Part shown: positions 1 to 12,496 of the stretch, piece by piece | Numbering within the stretch: the first letter of the stretch is position 1 | Layout of the letters: each line of letters opens with the position of its first letter | NCBI GenBank assembly: GCA_905331475.1 | Contig: CAJNYU010001856.1 | Span: forward strand, 43,996 to 107,995 | DNA length: 64,000 bases | Direction: 5' to 3' | Source: Rotaria socialis | Lineage: Eukaryota > Rotifera > Eurotatoria > Philodinida > Philodinidae | The notes under the pieces: model-generated | The model's input: only the letters and a program-made list of their open reading frames with translations | Database searches by the model: none | What the model was told of the DNA's origin: nothing | Translations under genes and position numbers: made by a program

Positions 1-822
1 ATGTCTAGAGAGATATGCGTGCCAATGGTTTTGTTTTACTCCCAGTCGAGGAAGAAAAACAATATCCGAAATTCTGCTTGATTATTATTTAGTCGGTGAA
101 TACTGGATATTCTATTCTAGTCGTATAAGTGATAAAGAGCACTAGTAAAATGTTATTTTTCAATATTTTACCTCGGTATGCTAATAGCTCGCAAGATAAA
201 AATTACAATGGCATCCATTTCTTCAGGGATTTTTGAAATCGTCTTAAGTTTTTATTAAAAATTATAAAAATAAAGAACATGCGACAGATGGCCCAAGACC
301 TTTCATTAGGCTAATGAGATGCAACATTATCGATAAAGTTGCCAAGGGCAACTATAGTTCTATTACCTGGTTACTTTTCTTTGAATGGAAAGATCAGAAA
401 AAGTATAAATTCTCTAAAAATAATATATTGTCAAACTCTAGAGAGAAATGATTTTCGAATGTTTTACACTAGAGCTTCGGTAGAAAGACATTAATCATAA
501 GATTTTGTGACATTCCATACAGTGTAAAAAAAATTTTAAAGTATAATTATTGAATGAATTGAACTCTGTGCACTTGTTTTTCTTCATCACAATGCAGAGT
601 TATTGAGTAAAATGGCGGTGAAAAGTTGTGCGAAGGGATATATATATATATATATACATATCATAAAATGACCTTATTGTGATTAATAATAAGAGCAACA
701 AAAGAGCTGTCTTTTACATTTTGATTTCCGCAGGGATTGTGTCTACAATTTTATGCATGAATGATATTTGATATTTATATTTTAAGTATAAAAACATAAA
801 TTTTTGTTTTGTATTACATTAG
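1..822. other. non-coding, probably intron of the NDRG gene
   Basis: No exon was recognised here. The first clear exon of the NDRG gene begins at 823 after a TTACATTAG acceptor, in phase 0, so its upstream exons lie at least 822 bp away, outside the window. The stretch is AT-rich and holds a (TA)n microsatellite at about 640-656. Confidence 0.4.
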
Positions 823-1573
823 GGCTATATTGATTCGCAAGTGCTTGAGGCCAATATTCGTGAATTTTCTGAAAAACTTTATCAGAAACGAACACCAAAG
901 AATTTAGCTCTTTTTCTGGATGCTTTTCTTAAGTAAGTGCCTATAAGTTTAAAATAGATTTGCAACACGATTTTTCTTTTCAAAAATCAATAGCCGAACC
1001 AATCTTGTTGATAAACTGGATAAATTGACGTAAGTTTTTTTAAACGAAAAGATAAATCTAATTCTTTTTTCTTTAAATTTTATTTTAACTAGTGTCGATT
1101 GCCTCGTTGCTGTTGGAAAGAAAAGTTCTGTATTACATACAACAGAGAAGTTCTATGAAAGATTACGTACGTCACGTGATAATCCACAAAAAATGGTCAA
1201 TTCGCCACTGCTAATTGCTGACGATGTTGGAGATATACTTGGCGAAGCAGTAAGATAATCAAATCGAACACTATAAAGTTCACATATATATCATTTTTTC
1301 AGCCCGATGTTTTGGCTAAGTCAATGCAATTCTTTTTACAAGGAATTGGCTTAAGTATGAATGCAATTTATATTTGCGGTTGACATTTGTTAAAATTTTT
1401 CTTTTTATTGTTTAGTATCCGGTTTACCATTGGAAGCCGGCTTGGCTGGTTTAGGACGTTTATCACGTTCTATGTCAATGGAAAACGCTGATCGTCCCAG
1501 ACGCGGCTCTGGCGCACATGGACCATCACCTGGTACATCTTCACCGCCACTTGCCGGTTCACCGCCGAAATAA
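823..1573 (+). CDS. NDRG family protein, C-terminal part (5' end outside window)
   Basis: Five exons, 823-932, 994-1029, 1093-1249, 1303-1354 and 1416-1573, total 513 nt in one frame and encode 170 residues plus TAA. All junctions are GT-AG with introns of 52-63 bp. The product matches the C-terminal half of N-myc downstream-regulated proteins, an alpha/beta-hydrolase fold family without hydrolase activity. Seen here are the segment after the cap region, a strand with VDCLVAVGKKSSV (family: ALLVVGD-S-PAV), the motif LAKSMQFFLQGIGL (family: LAEAFKYFVQGMGY), and a Ser/Pro/Gly-rich tail with SRSMSMEN, like the phosphorylated tail of vertebrate NDRGs. NDRGs act in stress response, trafficking and differentiation. 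The N-terminal half is missing because the gene starts before the window. An AATAAA lies at 1856-1861. Confidence 0.85.
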
Positions 1574-4500
1574 TTATTATTCATATTCCTAACATATATG
1601 TTCCTTCTTTTATTTTTCTTCTCGGTACAGTATTCAAATATAGAATGAGATTTTTTTCTTTTCTTTTGTCTTGTGGGTAGTCTATGACTTTATTTGTTCG
1701 CCTATGTCAAATGAGTTCATGTGATTATGTTCGATTCAAATTGAATGACATAATGTTTGTCTTATATTATACTGTTTGTTTTTTCGTCCTATTCACTAGG
1801 AAAAAAATCGAGAAAGTTAAAGCAATGCTTCGGTACACTACTTTTAGACTTTAGAAATAAAAATTCTTTTTTTTGTTTTTATTTAATTAGGCGATTGGCG
1901 ATCACCGCTAAGCATAGTTTTGTTCAGAAATGAATCTTTGCTTCGGATAAAATTCCTGTTTGCTCGATAGGTATTGAAATAGAGTTTTTGTTTTTGCAAG
2001 TAAAATCGTGATATACAATGTTACTGGAAATAGATAGATAATGATAGAAGATTCACTTGAGCATGGCCATTCACATTCGCTCAAGGAGTAAATAAGTGAT
2101 TTAAATCAGTGCACAATGTTGCTTAAATAATCTCAAGAACATAGTTAAACGAAAAGGTGAGCCACTTGTTGATGTCCTTCACTAGCAAAAACTATTTATT
2201 AGAATTAACATAGAATTTTGAAAAATGCGATTTTTCCAGCCATTGCATATAAGTCAATGTCATCGTTTATTTACAATTAGAGCTTAATAGACATGCAAAC
2301 AAAAGCTTCATGGAGTGCTACTCAGAAAGTGTTCAGCTTTCTAATGTGCCTTTGATTTTCAAACCGCAAAATTTTGCCTAGGAATCTTGATAGACAAGTG
2401 AAATATCTATCAATCAAGCACATATCTCATTACCGATGTTGTGGAAGTATCATTCTGCTGCACAGAATATCATATTGCTTTTTTTTCTGATATAAACATT
2501 GATTAGCAGATGATTGATGTTCGGAGTATGATGATTCCTGTACATATATATGTTTAAAAAATGCATGCGGATTATGATCGTTAGAGATGTAATGATCAAA
2601 ACAGATGCGAAAACGACATGTCTGGCGCAAGTGTCTATTGAAAGTGACATTGAGAAATCACCTTCTCAATCAAAATATATCTACAATTGGTTCATAAAAA
2701 AGAATTAAATTTCGTTGTATTACATATTTGTTTTTTGTCGAACTATTTCTTTAGGACACGTGCGCGTGAATTTATAGAAAAATAGTTGTGACTATTTTCC
2801 TCTCCGAATGGAAATCCATCCTTTTGCCGATTTGATAATTTCTCTCAAGCGTAAACATCAGTTGAAGAATGTAGTACGAAAAACAAGAGGCTATCAAGAT
2901 CGTAATCGAGCATTAGGATTCCATTCATTGACCATAAATTTATAAATATCATGCAACGAGGGCACGCATCAGCTGTACATAGTTGCACTGATCTTGTACC
3001 GAAATGTCATCAAGTCATTGAGGTAAATTCAAAATGAAACGATGAATTTTCTATTATTGAAGAATAATCGTTTAATGATTATAGCATACATTCGACTAAT
3101 TGCATAGATATCATGTAGATATTTAATTACTTTGTAACCTATTAAATTCTGTTTGCAATTGCAATATTGACGTATTTCGATATGCAAATAACTACTTTCT
3201 ATTTCCATCAATTTAAGCATCGTAGCAATTAAAAAAATATGCCTTAAAAACGTTTTAAAAAACACTCATATGAAAAATGTGAAATTGTTAGAATATGTTT
3301 AATCTGTGAATTTTAGTTGAATGTTCAACATCTGTCGATATTTTACATCATGCTGCGCTATTTGAGTCATATCCCGTCCTTTCTTGGCACTACACTCGTT
3401 CAAAAGTGTTCATTATGAAACATGACTTTCATGTAAGGATGAGTAATATAAGTCACAAGTTTGTATGCATCCAGTCACTCCACCATCTCTTCTTAGGTCA
3501 TCATAACCGAACCGTTGATGATCTGGTGCCGAGCGAGCCATTGTAGAGGGTGCATCACAGACATGGCATGGATCTTTACAACAACAAAGAACAGAACGCG
3601 CCGAATATTTTTGATATACGATTACATCCCGAATATGAATAACGTCTCGTAATAATATCTTGAGTGCTTGCTCCGTATTGCATTTCTCGAGGATTGTGTT
3701 TAAAAAGAAATGAGAAAAACGACTGCATCTCAAAATAGATAGAATAAAACCGTCTTCATGTCATTATGAAAAGCGGTTGTATTTGTATATCAAGTTAGAA
3801 CCTTATAGAAATTGAACTAGAAAAGTTCTTTACTGTTTTTAACGAGGCTTGCTAAAAAAACAGTATCCGTGAACGGTTTCCTTGCCAATAAAAAGCTTAG
3901 ACAAATGCTGTGTCGTTGAAATAAAAGTCAGCGTTTATTAATTATAGAAAGTTAGAAATGTTAAATGTTTTTTATTGTCGAGTTATTTATAGACTACTTT
4001 GTGCATCTGTTATCCGTACCGTCTATAACATATATAGAATGAAAGCAGCAAAAGGCCATAAATAAATTATAATTTAGCAATTTCTTTTATCAAAAAAAGA
4101 AGAAGAAAACTTTATTAGCTGCTTATTTTCTTTTTCTTTATCTTATTATGTCATAATAAATTTACTCAAAAGAATGTCGCAGCTTTTAACTAGCCAGAGA
4201 ACCGTTATCATTAAATCTGGCGTACTATTTTTGAGTAGCGAAATTATTATAGAATACATCGTTACTTTTCAATTAGATTTCTTTTCTACATAACGAAAAT
4301 ATTTCCTGCAAGTTGAATTCAAATATCTACATTGAACGCCATAGATCAGTTCAGTGTTTTTGAAAAGTTTTAGAAAAGCGAATGGTTTAAAATGGACACT
4401 TCTATATTAAGAATCTTTTTTTTGTGTTTTTTCAGGAAGGGAATTTTTTATCACCGAAATGCAGAAAAACTTGAGCATATGTGCCATTTTTTTTGTTGTT

Positions 4501-5005
4501 GTTCTAGACTGAGCATAGTGTTGTCATCCTTCAGTGATGACGACAAACTTATATGCACATCTGAGACTAGTAGAGGGAGAGAAAAAGAAAGAAAATCTGA
4601 AAACGTGAGAGATAGGATAAACCCTTCAAGTTTTCTTACAGAAACAATAGCTCAAAGTAATGCGACAAATTGTGTCCGACGGATAGAGCGTTACACATAA
4701 AAAAGGAAGAACTCTCCTTCTGTTCTTTTTTGTTTGACTTCATTCTACTTTTTCTGATAGAAGGCAAAAAAAAACTTTTTGCCTGCTGCAATAGCTTCTA
4801 GAGCTGTTCTTCTTCTATTCTTTTCTTTAAAAAATAGAAAGGAAATATAACTCAAGCGCATTTGTCATTGTCGTGCATTTTGTTAGCATAAGCATGTGCC
4901 GTTGTTAATCATTCTAATTGCTCAAGACCAGATGTGCTGATCTTTTTATTTTTTATTTTTTACTTTTACGCATTACTTAGACATACGATCTTCAAGTTAG
5001 AAATT
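1574..5005. other. intergenic, mostly featureless
   Basis: This is 3.4 kb of AT-rich DNA between the NDRG stop and the next gene. Apart from the possible minus-strand coding stretch at 3413-3733, listed separately, no domain, RNA gene or repeat was recognised. A + strand open frame of 102 codons at 4392-4700 is low-complexity and probably 5' flanking DNA of the following gene. Confidence 0.4.
3413..3733 (-). other. possible exon or gene remnant, unrecognised
   Basis: A minus-strand open stretch of 106 codons has more balanced base composition than its surroundings. It is rich in Cys, Asp and Arg (for example CCCKDPCHVCDAP), which is unlike chance AT-rich ORFs nearby. Possible intron borders exist: a pyrimidine-containing tract and AG at about 3690 on the minus strand, and a GT near 3458. 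No partner exon was found. I do not recognise a family. It may be a single exon of a gene whose other parts I cannot see, or a decayed fragment. Confidence 0.22.
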
Positions 5006-6068
5006 ATGCACAGCGTGGTTCGTCGTTCGTCAAGGTAAGTGTAAAGAAAATTTATACTGAGTAAACATACAAAACAAAATTGTTGCCGATATATCCCAAT
5101 AGTTTGAAATCAATCGATATGAGAGAGAAAAAAAACAAGATTATAATTCAATTACTTATTTAGTATAACATCATCATCAACAGTGGCTGACCCGTCGAAA
5201 GTAACTGTGCGCATTGAAAGCGCATCAACAAACGATTTAAATGTTCAAGATGTTGTTACAACACCGTCGTCCGATGATGATGATGACGATGACGAATTAC
5301 AACGAACACAACAAAATATTAATGGTCGTTTTAATTATCGTATTTCATCAACAGCGAGTCGTCGACATGCGCCATCATTAGGAACTAATAATAGTTCATC
5401 GTCGCAACAAAAACGATCGAGTCGTTTAACTACTGATGTAAAAAGTTCAGTGTGTTTGCCACAAAGTAGACCCATAACTGCTGTTTCACTACCAGCTAAA
5501 CCATCCGCCTACGACAACGAATGGGATCTTGATTCAGCGTGTACATTGGTATCATCGACTCAACGGCGTAATCCTTCTTGTCCATTGATATCACCAACAA
5601 ATATTCGTGCTAAATCATCATCTCAAGCTATATTTACACATCATCAAGTTCCAACTGTATTCACAACTACATCCGAATGTCTCGGTAAAATATTGTTCAA
5701 CTGAGTCGAATTCATTGAAAAGTATGATTTTCATTTAGGTCAAAATTTACGTTCACAACCACGTCGTGATATGCCTAGACGTGTGCAATCCTTAGCTAAA
5801 TCTGCAACAATCGACGGCAATTCATCATCAACAAATAGTTCGATTGTTTTTCTTACAAATGAAATTCTTCTAGGTTCAATACGTGCTTTACAAAATGAAA
5901 GGCAGTTATGTAAATTATCAATTGATTATCTTATTGATGCAACAAATATGAGACCTGATGAATTAGCACGCAAGGCAAACGTTGGTGCTCGTCTTCAATG
6001 TCACTGTGGCCATACACATTCTCGTTGTACATTAACACTTGAATTCGATCAACCATTTATCCCGACGA

Positions 6069-6106
<38 letters not shown>

Positions 6107-6676
6107 ACAGCAACATCAACAACACTAGACTATAATAATTTAAATAGCAATAAAACTCGTGAATTAAATCGTATACAATTAGAACAACTATTTTCAGCTG
6201 TTAATCATTTCATAAGTAAAGCTCAACAAGAAAGCACACGTATCCTTATCTATGGTTTTGAATTAACACCGACGTGCCCGTTAGCTGTTACTGCTATACA
6301 ATATTTAATGTTAAACGATGAACAATTAACATTAATTGAAGCAACGCATCGAATAAATCGTTTATTTCCAGTTACACAATTGCAACATCCACGTTATCCA
6401 ATAATGGAAAAACGTTTTCAAGATTATTTAAAACAATTGGATAGAAAACAATTTCCGAAAATTTTCAATGCAAATGCTACAATTAGTGATTGCAGTAGTA
6501 GTGGAAATGAAAATCATCAATCATCACGTGATCTTTCATCGAATTCATCGGAAACAACAACTGCAAATAGTACACCGGTTACATCGTGGACAACGATTCC
6601 TATGTCTATTGTTAATAATAGTGATGCAAATTCACCTCAGCATATATTTGCTGCCCGTTCAGCATGGGACAATTAG
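5006..6676 (+). CDS. dual-specificity-phosphatase-like pseudophosphatase
   Basis: Three exons (5006-5034, 5164-5684, 5739-6676; 1488 nt) encode 495 residues. The start is the ATG in a 29-nt first exon that joins in frame through GTAAGT...TTTAG. Residues 1-200 are Ser/Thr/Asp-rich and look disordered. From about 218 the pattern follows dual-specificity phosphatases: SIVFLTNEILLGS (family: I.P.LYLG), then IDYLIDATNM (family: ITHVLNVT). Next comes an inserted Cys/His-rich stretch (CHCGHTHSRC) with a poly-Ser run at about 295-306 encoded by TCA repeats. RILIYGFELTPTC at about 351-363 lies where VLVHCxxGxSRS is expected, followed by a helix like the AYLM...L.EA..... segment. The catalytic Cys and Arg of CX5R are absent, so it should not be catalytic and may instead bind phosphoproteins. 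Family assignment rests on pattern recognition only. Confidence 0.72.
6072..6110 (+). repeat. TCA trinucleotide run encoding poly-Ser
   Basis: An almost perfect run of TCA codons lies inside exon 3 of the phosphatase-like gene and gives about 12 consecutive serines. It is likely to be length-polymorphic. Confidence 0.85.
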
Positions 6677-6812
6677 GAGAAGAAGAAGACGAAGAAGAAA
6701 GAAAAAACAATATTTTCTGTATTGACAATTTTTCCTTGTTAATTAAAAAAACATCTATTTAAAATTATTATCTATTTTTTTCCGTGACATACACAATGAG
6801 TTAGATGAATTT

Positions 6813-7611
6813 CGACTCACGGAATTTTCTGGCCGGAGTTTCGGACCAATTTTAGACAAATTCATCGAAACCTGAAAAAACCCTAATTTTCTAAAAATTA
6901 GTTTTTAGATTTTTTAGTGCTGAGCCGAGTGACGTAGTGCTGAAAACAGTGGTGCCGGTGTAGATCGAAATATATCGACTTTTTGAATCACGATTAGATA
7001 ACAATAGAATATGCAGAGAATAAAACTAATCAAGAACAAAATATTTAATTTGATCAATCTGATGGTGTATTTAAAGAGAAATTGAACGATTTCAGAGGAA
7101 GTTGTATAAATACAATTCCGATGTCAATAAAGATAAAATTATTAATTATCGATAAACATCTTAGAACATCATTCTGAACAGTTGAATAAGTTCAAAAGGC
7201 AGGCACGATCCATTTCAACAAGTACTAGTACACACTTGTGCACTTTCAACTTTAATATTGTGAATTTACGCCTCGCATTACATTCTGTAAGACATATTAA
7301 TTGAACAAGAGATGCCCTTGATTGTGAAATATTTAATCATAAGTTTGTGCACTCTTTTCCCTCAATTGAGATATAAACTTAATCATGCGAATAAAATTTT
7401 CTTAAGAAACCTCATTGAATCCGTAGTATATAAATAAACAGCTTAGAACGCTACGTCGCTGCGCTCGGCACTAACAAATCTAGAAACTAGTTTTTTGAAA
7501 ATTATTTTTTTTCAGGTTTCAATGAATTTGTCTAAAATTGGTCCCGAAAACCGGAGATTTTTCGAACCTGCCTGAAAGTCGGACCCGAAAATTTCGTGGG
7601 CCGAAATTCCG
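6813..7611. mobile_element. non-autonomous element with long terminal inverted repeats
   Basis: The sequences at 6813-6960 and 7441-7611 are inverted copies of each other. Shared blocks include GACCAATTTTAGACAAATTC near the left end and its reverse complement near 7540, and GTGCTGAGCCGAGTGACGTAG at left against CTACGTCGCTGCGCTCGGCAC at right. The left arm lacks several tens of bases present at the right end, which terminates near TCCCTA. The roughly 480-bp interior has no coding content. This is a MITE-like element with a damaged left end, so no target duplication could be called. Confidence 0.7.
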
Positions 7612-9126
7612 GTCTCCCTATACAATAACTCGTAGAAGGTATTTCTTATTGAAAACTATTTAGTCACGATGTACTTCAATTAAATCTTAACGCATTTTAT
7701 GGACATGTTCCAGACGTTAATAAAGAAAAATTACATCATTAAAATGGTGTACTAGAGACGAGAGATATTTTATAGTTGGTTATAGATGAAAAGAAGTTTT
7801 TCATATCGTATTTCTTAATGGAAAATTGAGTCGAGACTGAAAGAATCTTCATCTCATAGAGACTTTTCATAGCAAGTCAATGAATTTGAATAGGTATTCA
7901 ATTAGTATGATTGAATAACGTCATTGTCAAACACGATCTATATTGGTTTCTTGTCTATAATGGATTTCAACAGTTGTCAAAAGTGTAAAACTCTGCCGCT
8001 TTGACGGTTTGAGGTATTTTTATTTTTTTAAACAAAAAGAGTATTTAACTACGGTTTTCTTTTTAATCGCGATAATGACTAGAAAACTACATGTTAAATT
8101 TGACACGATGCATTCATTATTTATTAAGTAAAAGTGATAAAAAAAGAAATTTTTACCACCGCCAAAGCTTTTCACCGACGAATAACATGTAGTATGGAAG
8201 TCTATTAGAAAAGATCGTTTCGTACAAATATATACGAATGAAAAATGAGTTATCTCACCTGAAATTTTTCTATAAGAATTTACAAATGAATTGCATTCAA
8301 ATCAGTTTGCATCGCAAAAAAGTCATATTTCCACCAAGATTAGTTAGTCTATTGAGGTATAATATAATTATCAAGATTAATTAAAAAGAAACGGTTCGTA
8401 GAATATCTATCAGATGAATACAATAGAATCATCATTCTTATGACCAATGGGTAGGCCTTAATAAACGTATTTTCACTGTATGAGCTTTCTATTATCAATA
8501 ACCTGAAAGTCTGCCTGGATGAATATGATATTTTAAACATATATTCTATGTTAGTACTTAGCTAAAAGAAGAATAGAACTTACATTCATACATGATACGC
8601 ATTCGAAAAATGAGATATTTCCTGTAATCAAAGCTTTCGATGTAATTAATATTCTTCATAAAAGAAATTTAATTCAAGACCCTCTAGTGTAAGTACTGTC
8701 ATGTATTCATTTATTGCTTATGTTCTCAAATGAATATTTCCATGTAAAACAGACACGATAACCATAATATTGTCTACAGGAAAAAATTATTTCTTAATCA
8801 TCTTATAATTCTTCGTATAGCTAATATAGGCTCAGAGAAAGATCGCTCTCACCAAATCGATTCTCTTTCTTGTACACAATACAAACAGGTAGATGCATAA
8901 ATCCACAAAAAATTGATATCTCCTTCTGAAAACAGAGTTTTCTAGGTTGATGCTCTTAATATGTAAACTAAACACGAGTTTTCTGTTCAGGGCAACAACA
9001 CTCTTCAAGCAATTGACTTGATTGAGACAGAGAGAGAGAGAGAAGAAAACAAAGCAAAGTCAAAGTGACTTTGCCATTGACCACGTTTAGGACTTATACT
9101 TCAACGTTGAGTAGTAATGTAAAATA
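7612..9126. other. intergenic, nothing recognised
   Basis: AT-rich DNA without a supportable gene. A short (GA)n run lies at about 9027-9044. Confidence 0.4.
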
Positions 9127-10942
9127 CAGAGGTGTCCACAAGGCCAATTTTATTGCCCTGCCCTGCCCTGCTTTTTATCGTAACTCGCCCTGCCCTGGCA
9201 GGACAAAATCATTTTCAAATAATTTGTGTCTGCCCTGCTCTGTCATTTTGGCACCGTGGCCCTGCCCTGGCCTGCTAATTAAGAAGAATTTTTTTCATAT
9301 TTAAATTCAAGTTTAAGTAATCTTTTTTATTTGAAAAATAGTTCAGCAAATAGATAACTGATCAGCAAATAATAAATTAGCCCTAATTGAAAAAGTGTAT
9401 ATGATGATATTGCATCATCACTGATGATCCATCAGTAGATCGGCTTGTCCACATAACCCACTACTTCGCTAATCAAGTTTTTAAAATGTTTTGTTTCGGT
9501 ATAAACAGATCTCAGTGTGTTTTCTGGTACAGTTTTTTTGCACTGGTTGTGAATTTGGACATTTTTTCTTAAAAAAAATTGGGTTTTGGCATCGAAAATT
9601 AAGTTTTAAAGTTTTCATAAATTGTATTTTCAATTTTGTAACCAAGAAATTTAAAACGAAAATGCAGAGTAATATTGTTACAGTCATATGTTTATTCCTT
9701 GATTCATCGACGCTAGTATACTCAGTCCCTGACACATATTCCCCCTATATATACTCCTCTTTCTTCAATGATAAAGTTAGTTCCATCGTTATGGTGCTCA
9801 TTCGTTATTAACATCAAGAAGTTACAGGGATCTCTAATAAATATACCATTCAATGCAGAATTTGATTCTTTACAAAATGCCCTGTTAACTGTTTACTCAC
9901 ATTCTTCAGGACAACTTCTGAGCGCTTGTACAGTTTCTAACTTACTATACAATTATTGAGCTCGTATTTTGGATGTAGCAACTAGATTTTTTTTACAGAA
10001 GGATATGCAGGGCAGTGATCAACATATAAACATGGAATATTTTTAAGCATGTTAAGTGCTTCAAATTCGGTCGACAAAAAAACGTGTCACAGCGTTAGAT
10101 TTGGTTTTTTGCATTTTTAATCTGAGCGAAAATAGTTTAGAAAAAATATTTTTTACTGCTTGAAAGCCCATTCAATTCTCTACAAAAACGGTACCATAGG
10201 CATTTCATTTGAAGAAACGATTTGGCAAAAAATTAGAGCTTAATAAGCAGACCTAGAAAAAAGGGTCCTTTTTTGTCAGTGTCACGCGATGATAAAACCT
10301 GTCTAGAAGCGCGAGAATTCAGCCCAACTAGGCCATTCTTTCAACATTAATAGATTATGATAAGATGCATCAAATGACGTTTGAACGACCTTATTAGCTC
10401 TTATACCTTTCGAGATAATTGCAAAACAAAGTGTAAAAATATCACAGCATTACGTTTGGACAAGGCGAGATATATTTAACGAAAAGAGAATAGAAACTTC
10501 ATTTTCATCACCAGGGGAGATAGATGAAATATCAGCACATGAATCTATCGATGATGATAGCGATGCATACTTTTATTTTTACTAGTTTTATTGAAATAAT
10601 AAGAACATCAGCAACTGCTACAATTATATTTTAAATATATGTGCACTATTATCACTATTATGATTAATTAATTTATTATTTTCTTTTGTTTTCTTACAAA
10701 CTTGATTAGACCTTATACGGTTATCATGCAAACACAAATATAACAATCTATTTACCATTCTATAGCGCTATCTGGATAGTTTTAGTTTCTTTCACCTTCC
10801 CGAGAAGAATAAAATTGCTGTTATTTTCGAACTAAAGTAAGTATATGCAAAATTTGCAGGGCGTGAAGGTATAGCTCTGCCCTGTACAGGGCGGATCATT
10901 TTTTAAAAATTCGCCCTGTGCCCTGCCCTGTAGACACCTCTG
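9127..10942. mobile_element. hAT-like DNA transposon, degenerate or non-autonomous
   Basis: The element starts CAGAGGTGTC at 9127 and ends with the inverted GACACCTCTG at 10942. It is flanked by GTAAAATA (9119-9126) and GTAGAATA (10943-10950), a 7/8-identical 8-bp target duplication. CAGRGGTG-type termini with 8-bp duplications are typical of hAT elements. Both subterminal regions (9155-9275 and 10855-10930) are dense in CCCTG/CAGGG units, resembling arrays of transposase-binding sites. The 1.8-kb body contains only short open frames (for example 9491-9811) with no recognisable transposase, so it is a decayed or deletion derivative. Confidence 0.82.
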
Positions 10943-10950
10943 GTAGAATA

Positions 10951-12488
10951 CATACTGAAAATAATTATGAAAAGAAAGCGATCATCGATTGTATTGTCTT
11001 CGAGAAAGCATTTTCCCAATAAAATTGCAGTACTAAACCGTATAATATAGAATTTTCCAAACAACTATTTCTACAGTGTTTTACGATTAAGCCGCAATGA
11101 TTTTAATAAATTAGAAAATAAAATGAATTTTGTTTTTCTATCCTTTCCCTTTTCGTTATTAATTATGACATCGGTTAACAGAAACATTCACTTTTGCATA
11201 TTGCACGCATCAAATCAATATTGGGACTCGATCTTTGTCCTTTTGAGCTTTTAATAAGTGTTAAATGATATGTGCTATCAGTAAATTCTATTTGTTTTTG
11301 AAACAGCCTTCGTGAATACATAAACAAGGCTAATTTCTTTTCTTTCATAATAATCTGTCTGTGACAATGTCATAAAAGAATGAGAACGTTATAAATACTT
11401 CTAGACATGATGTTATTTCCTTCTATCTCATTATCTTACAATGCTAAAAACAGAAAAAATAACATCGTCTCGTTCTTTTGCTTGTTTGTATCTTATATGT
11501 TCAGTCATTTGATTTATAATTTATTTTGTTCTAAAAAAACTATCGCATTACGATACTAAACAACAGTAATTTCGGTCGAATGTAAAATTGTCGAACGAGA
11601 TTAAAAGCTACTAAATAATAATACGATATTAATGCAAATGATAAAAGAAATCAAATTTTTATTTACTTTAACACGAAACCAATGTGAATAAAAACAAAAT
11701 CTAGGATCTCAATATTTTCCTTTTGTGAGGTTTTTAATTGAAGTTCAAAATTCCCCATTTAACTTGCTTCTCGTTAGTATCTTGATTGCTCCAATGTTTC
11801 GTACAATGAATAGCATTCATCGTCATTTTTATGATGAATTTATTCGTAGAGCAACAAGACATGCTTGTAGTGTTCAGATTGCAACGTGAATTTTTTTTCT
11901 AAAACAGTTTTAGTCGATACGTAATGATACTATTAGAGCTTCTTTGTGACTGGCCATTTATTGATGGCATAAATATGTTTTTCCTTTTCAATATAAATTT
12001 GACAAGTAGAATTAACATATCGACTCCGTTATGATTAACTAACTTAAAACAATAAGTCGCATTGTTTTGACCTTTGAATGAATCTGAATTTGTAGGTCTT
12101 AACATTATTTTTTTCGATCTAAGAATATTTTATTATTAATTGATCTACATATCTCATTCCGTTACAACGTTATGACCTTTAAAATGTTTATCACAATTAC
12201 GATCAAGTCCACATTTGATATTTGGTCTATTACGAACGGAACAGGGAAGTGACCGCATGGCTTTGCATTATAACATCACGTTTCTTTGAACCGGATGTTT
12301 AGACTAGTTTTATAGTCCGCTTTTTTCCCCGCTGTCTCTATGCATGATCCATGCTTTTTAAAAGAGCGACTTATTTCTATTTTTAATGAAAACAATATTG
12401 ACAGTTCAATTACTTGGTAAATATAAGAGAAATTATTGGGCGCATAATCTTCTTTGATGAATGAGCTACGCAGTTCAGTTTATAGATA
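10951..12488. other. intergenic, nothing recognised
   Basis: AT-rich spacer between two transposon insertions. No gene, RNA or repeat could be supported. Confidence 0.4.
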
Positions 12489-12496
12489 GTTTGAAT

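Noticed and set aside
4392-4700. 102-codon + frame upstream of the phosphatase-like gene
   Set aside because: Residues are low-complexity (Phe/Cys runs, Arg/Glu/Ser run), there are no splice partners, and it looks like flanking DNA.
9491-9811. 106-codon frame that could be a transposase piece
   Set aside because: It shows no hAT dimerisation or BED-type motif, and an overlapping minus frame is equally open, so it is a chance frame in AT-rich DNA.
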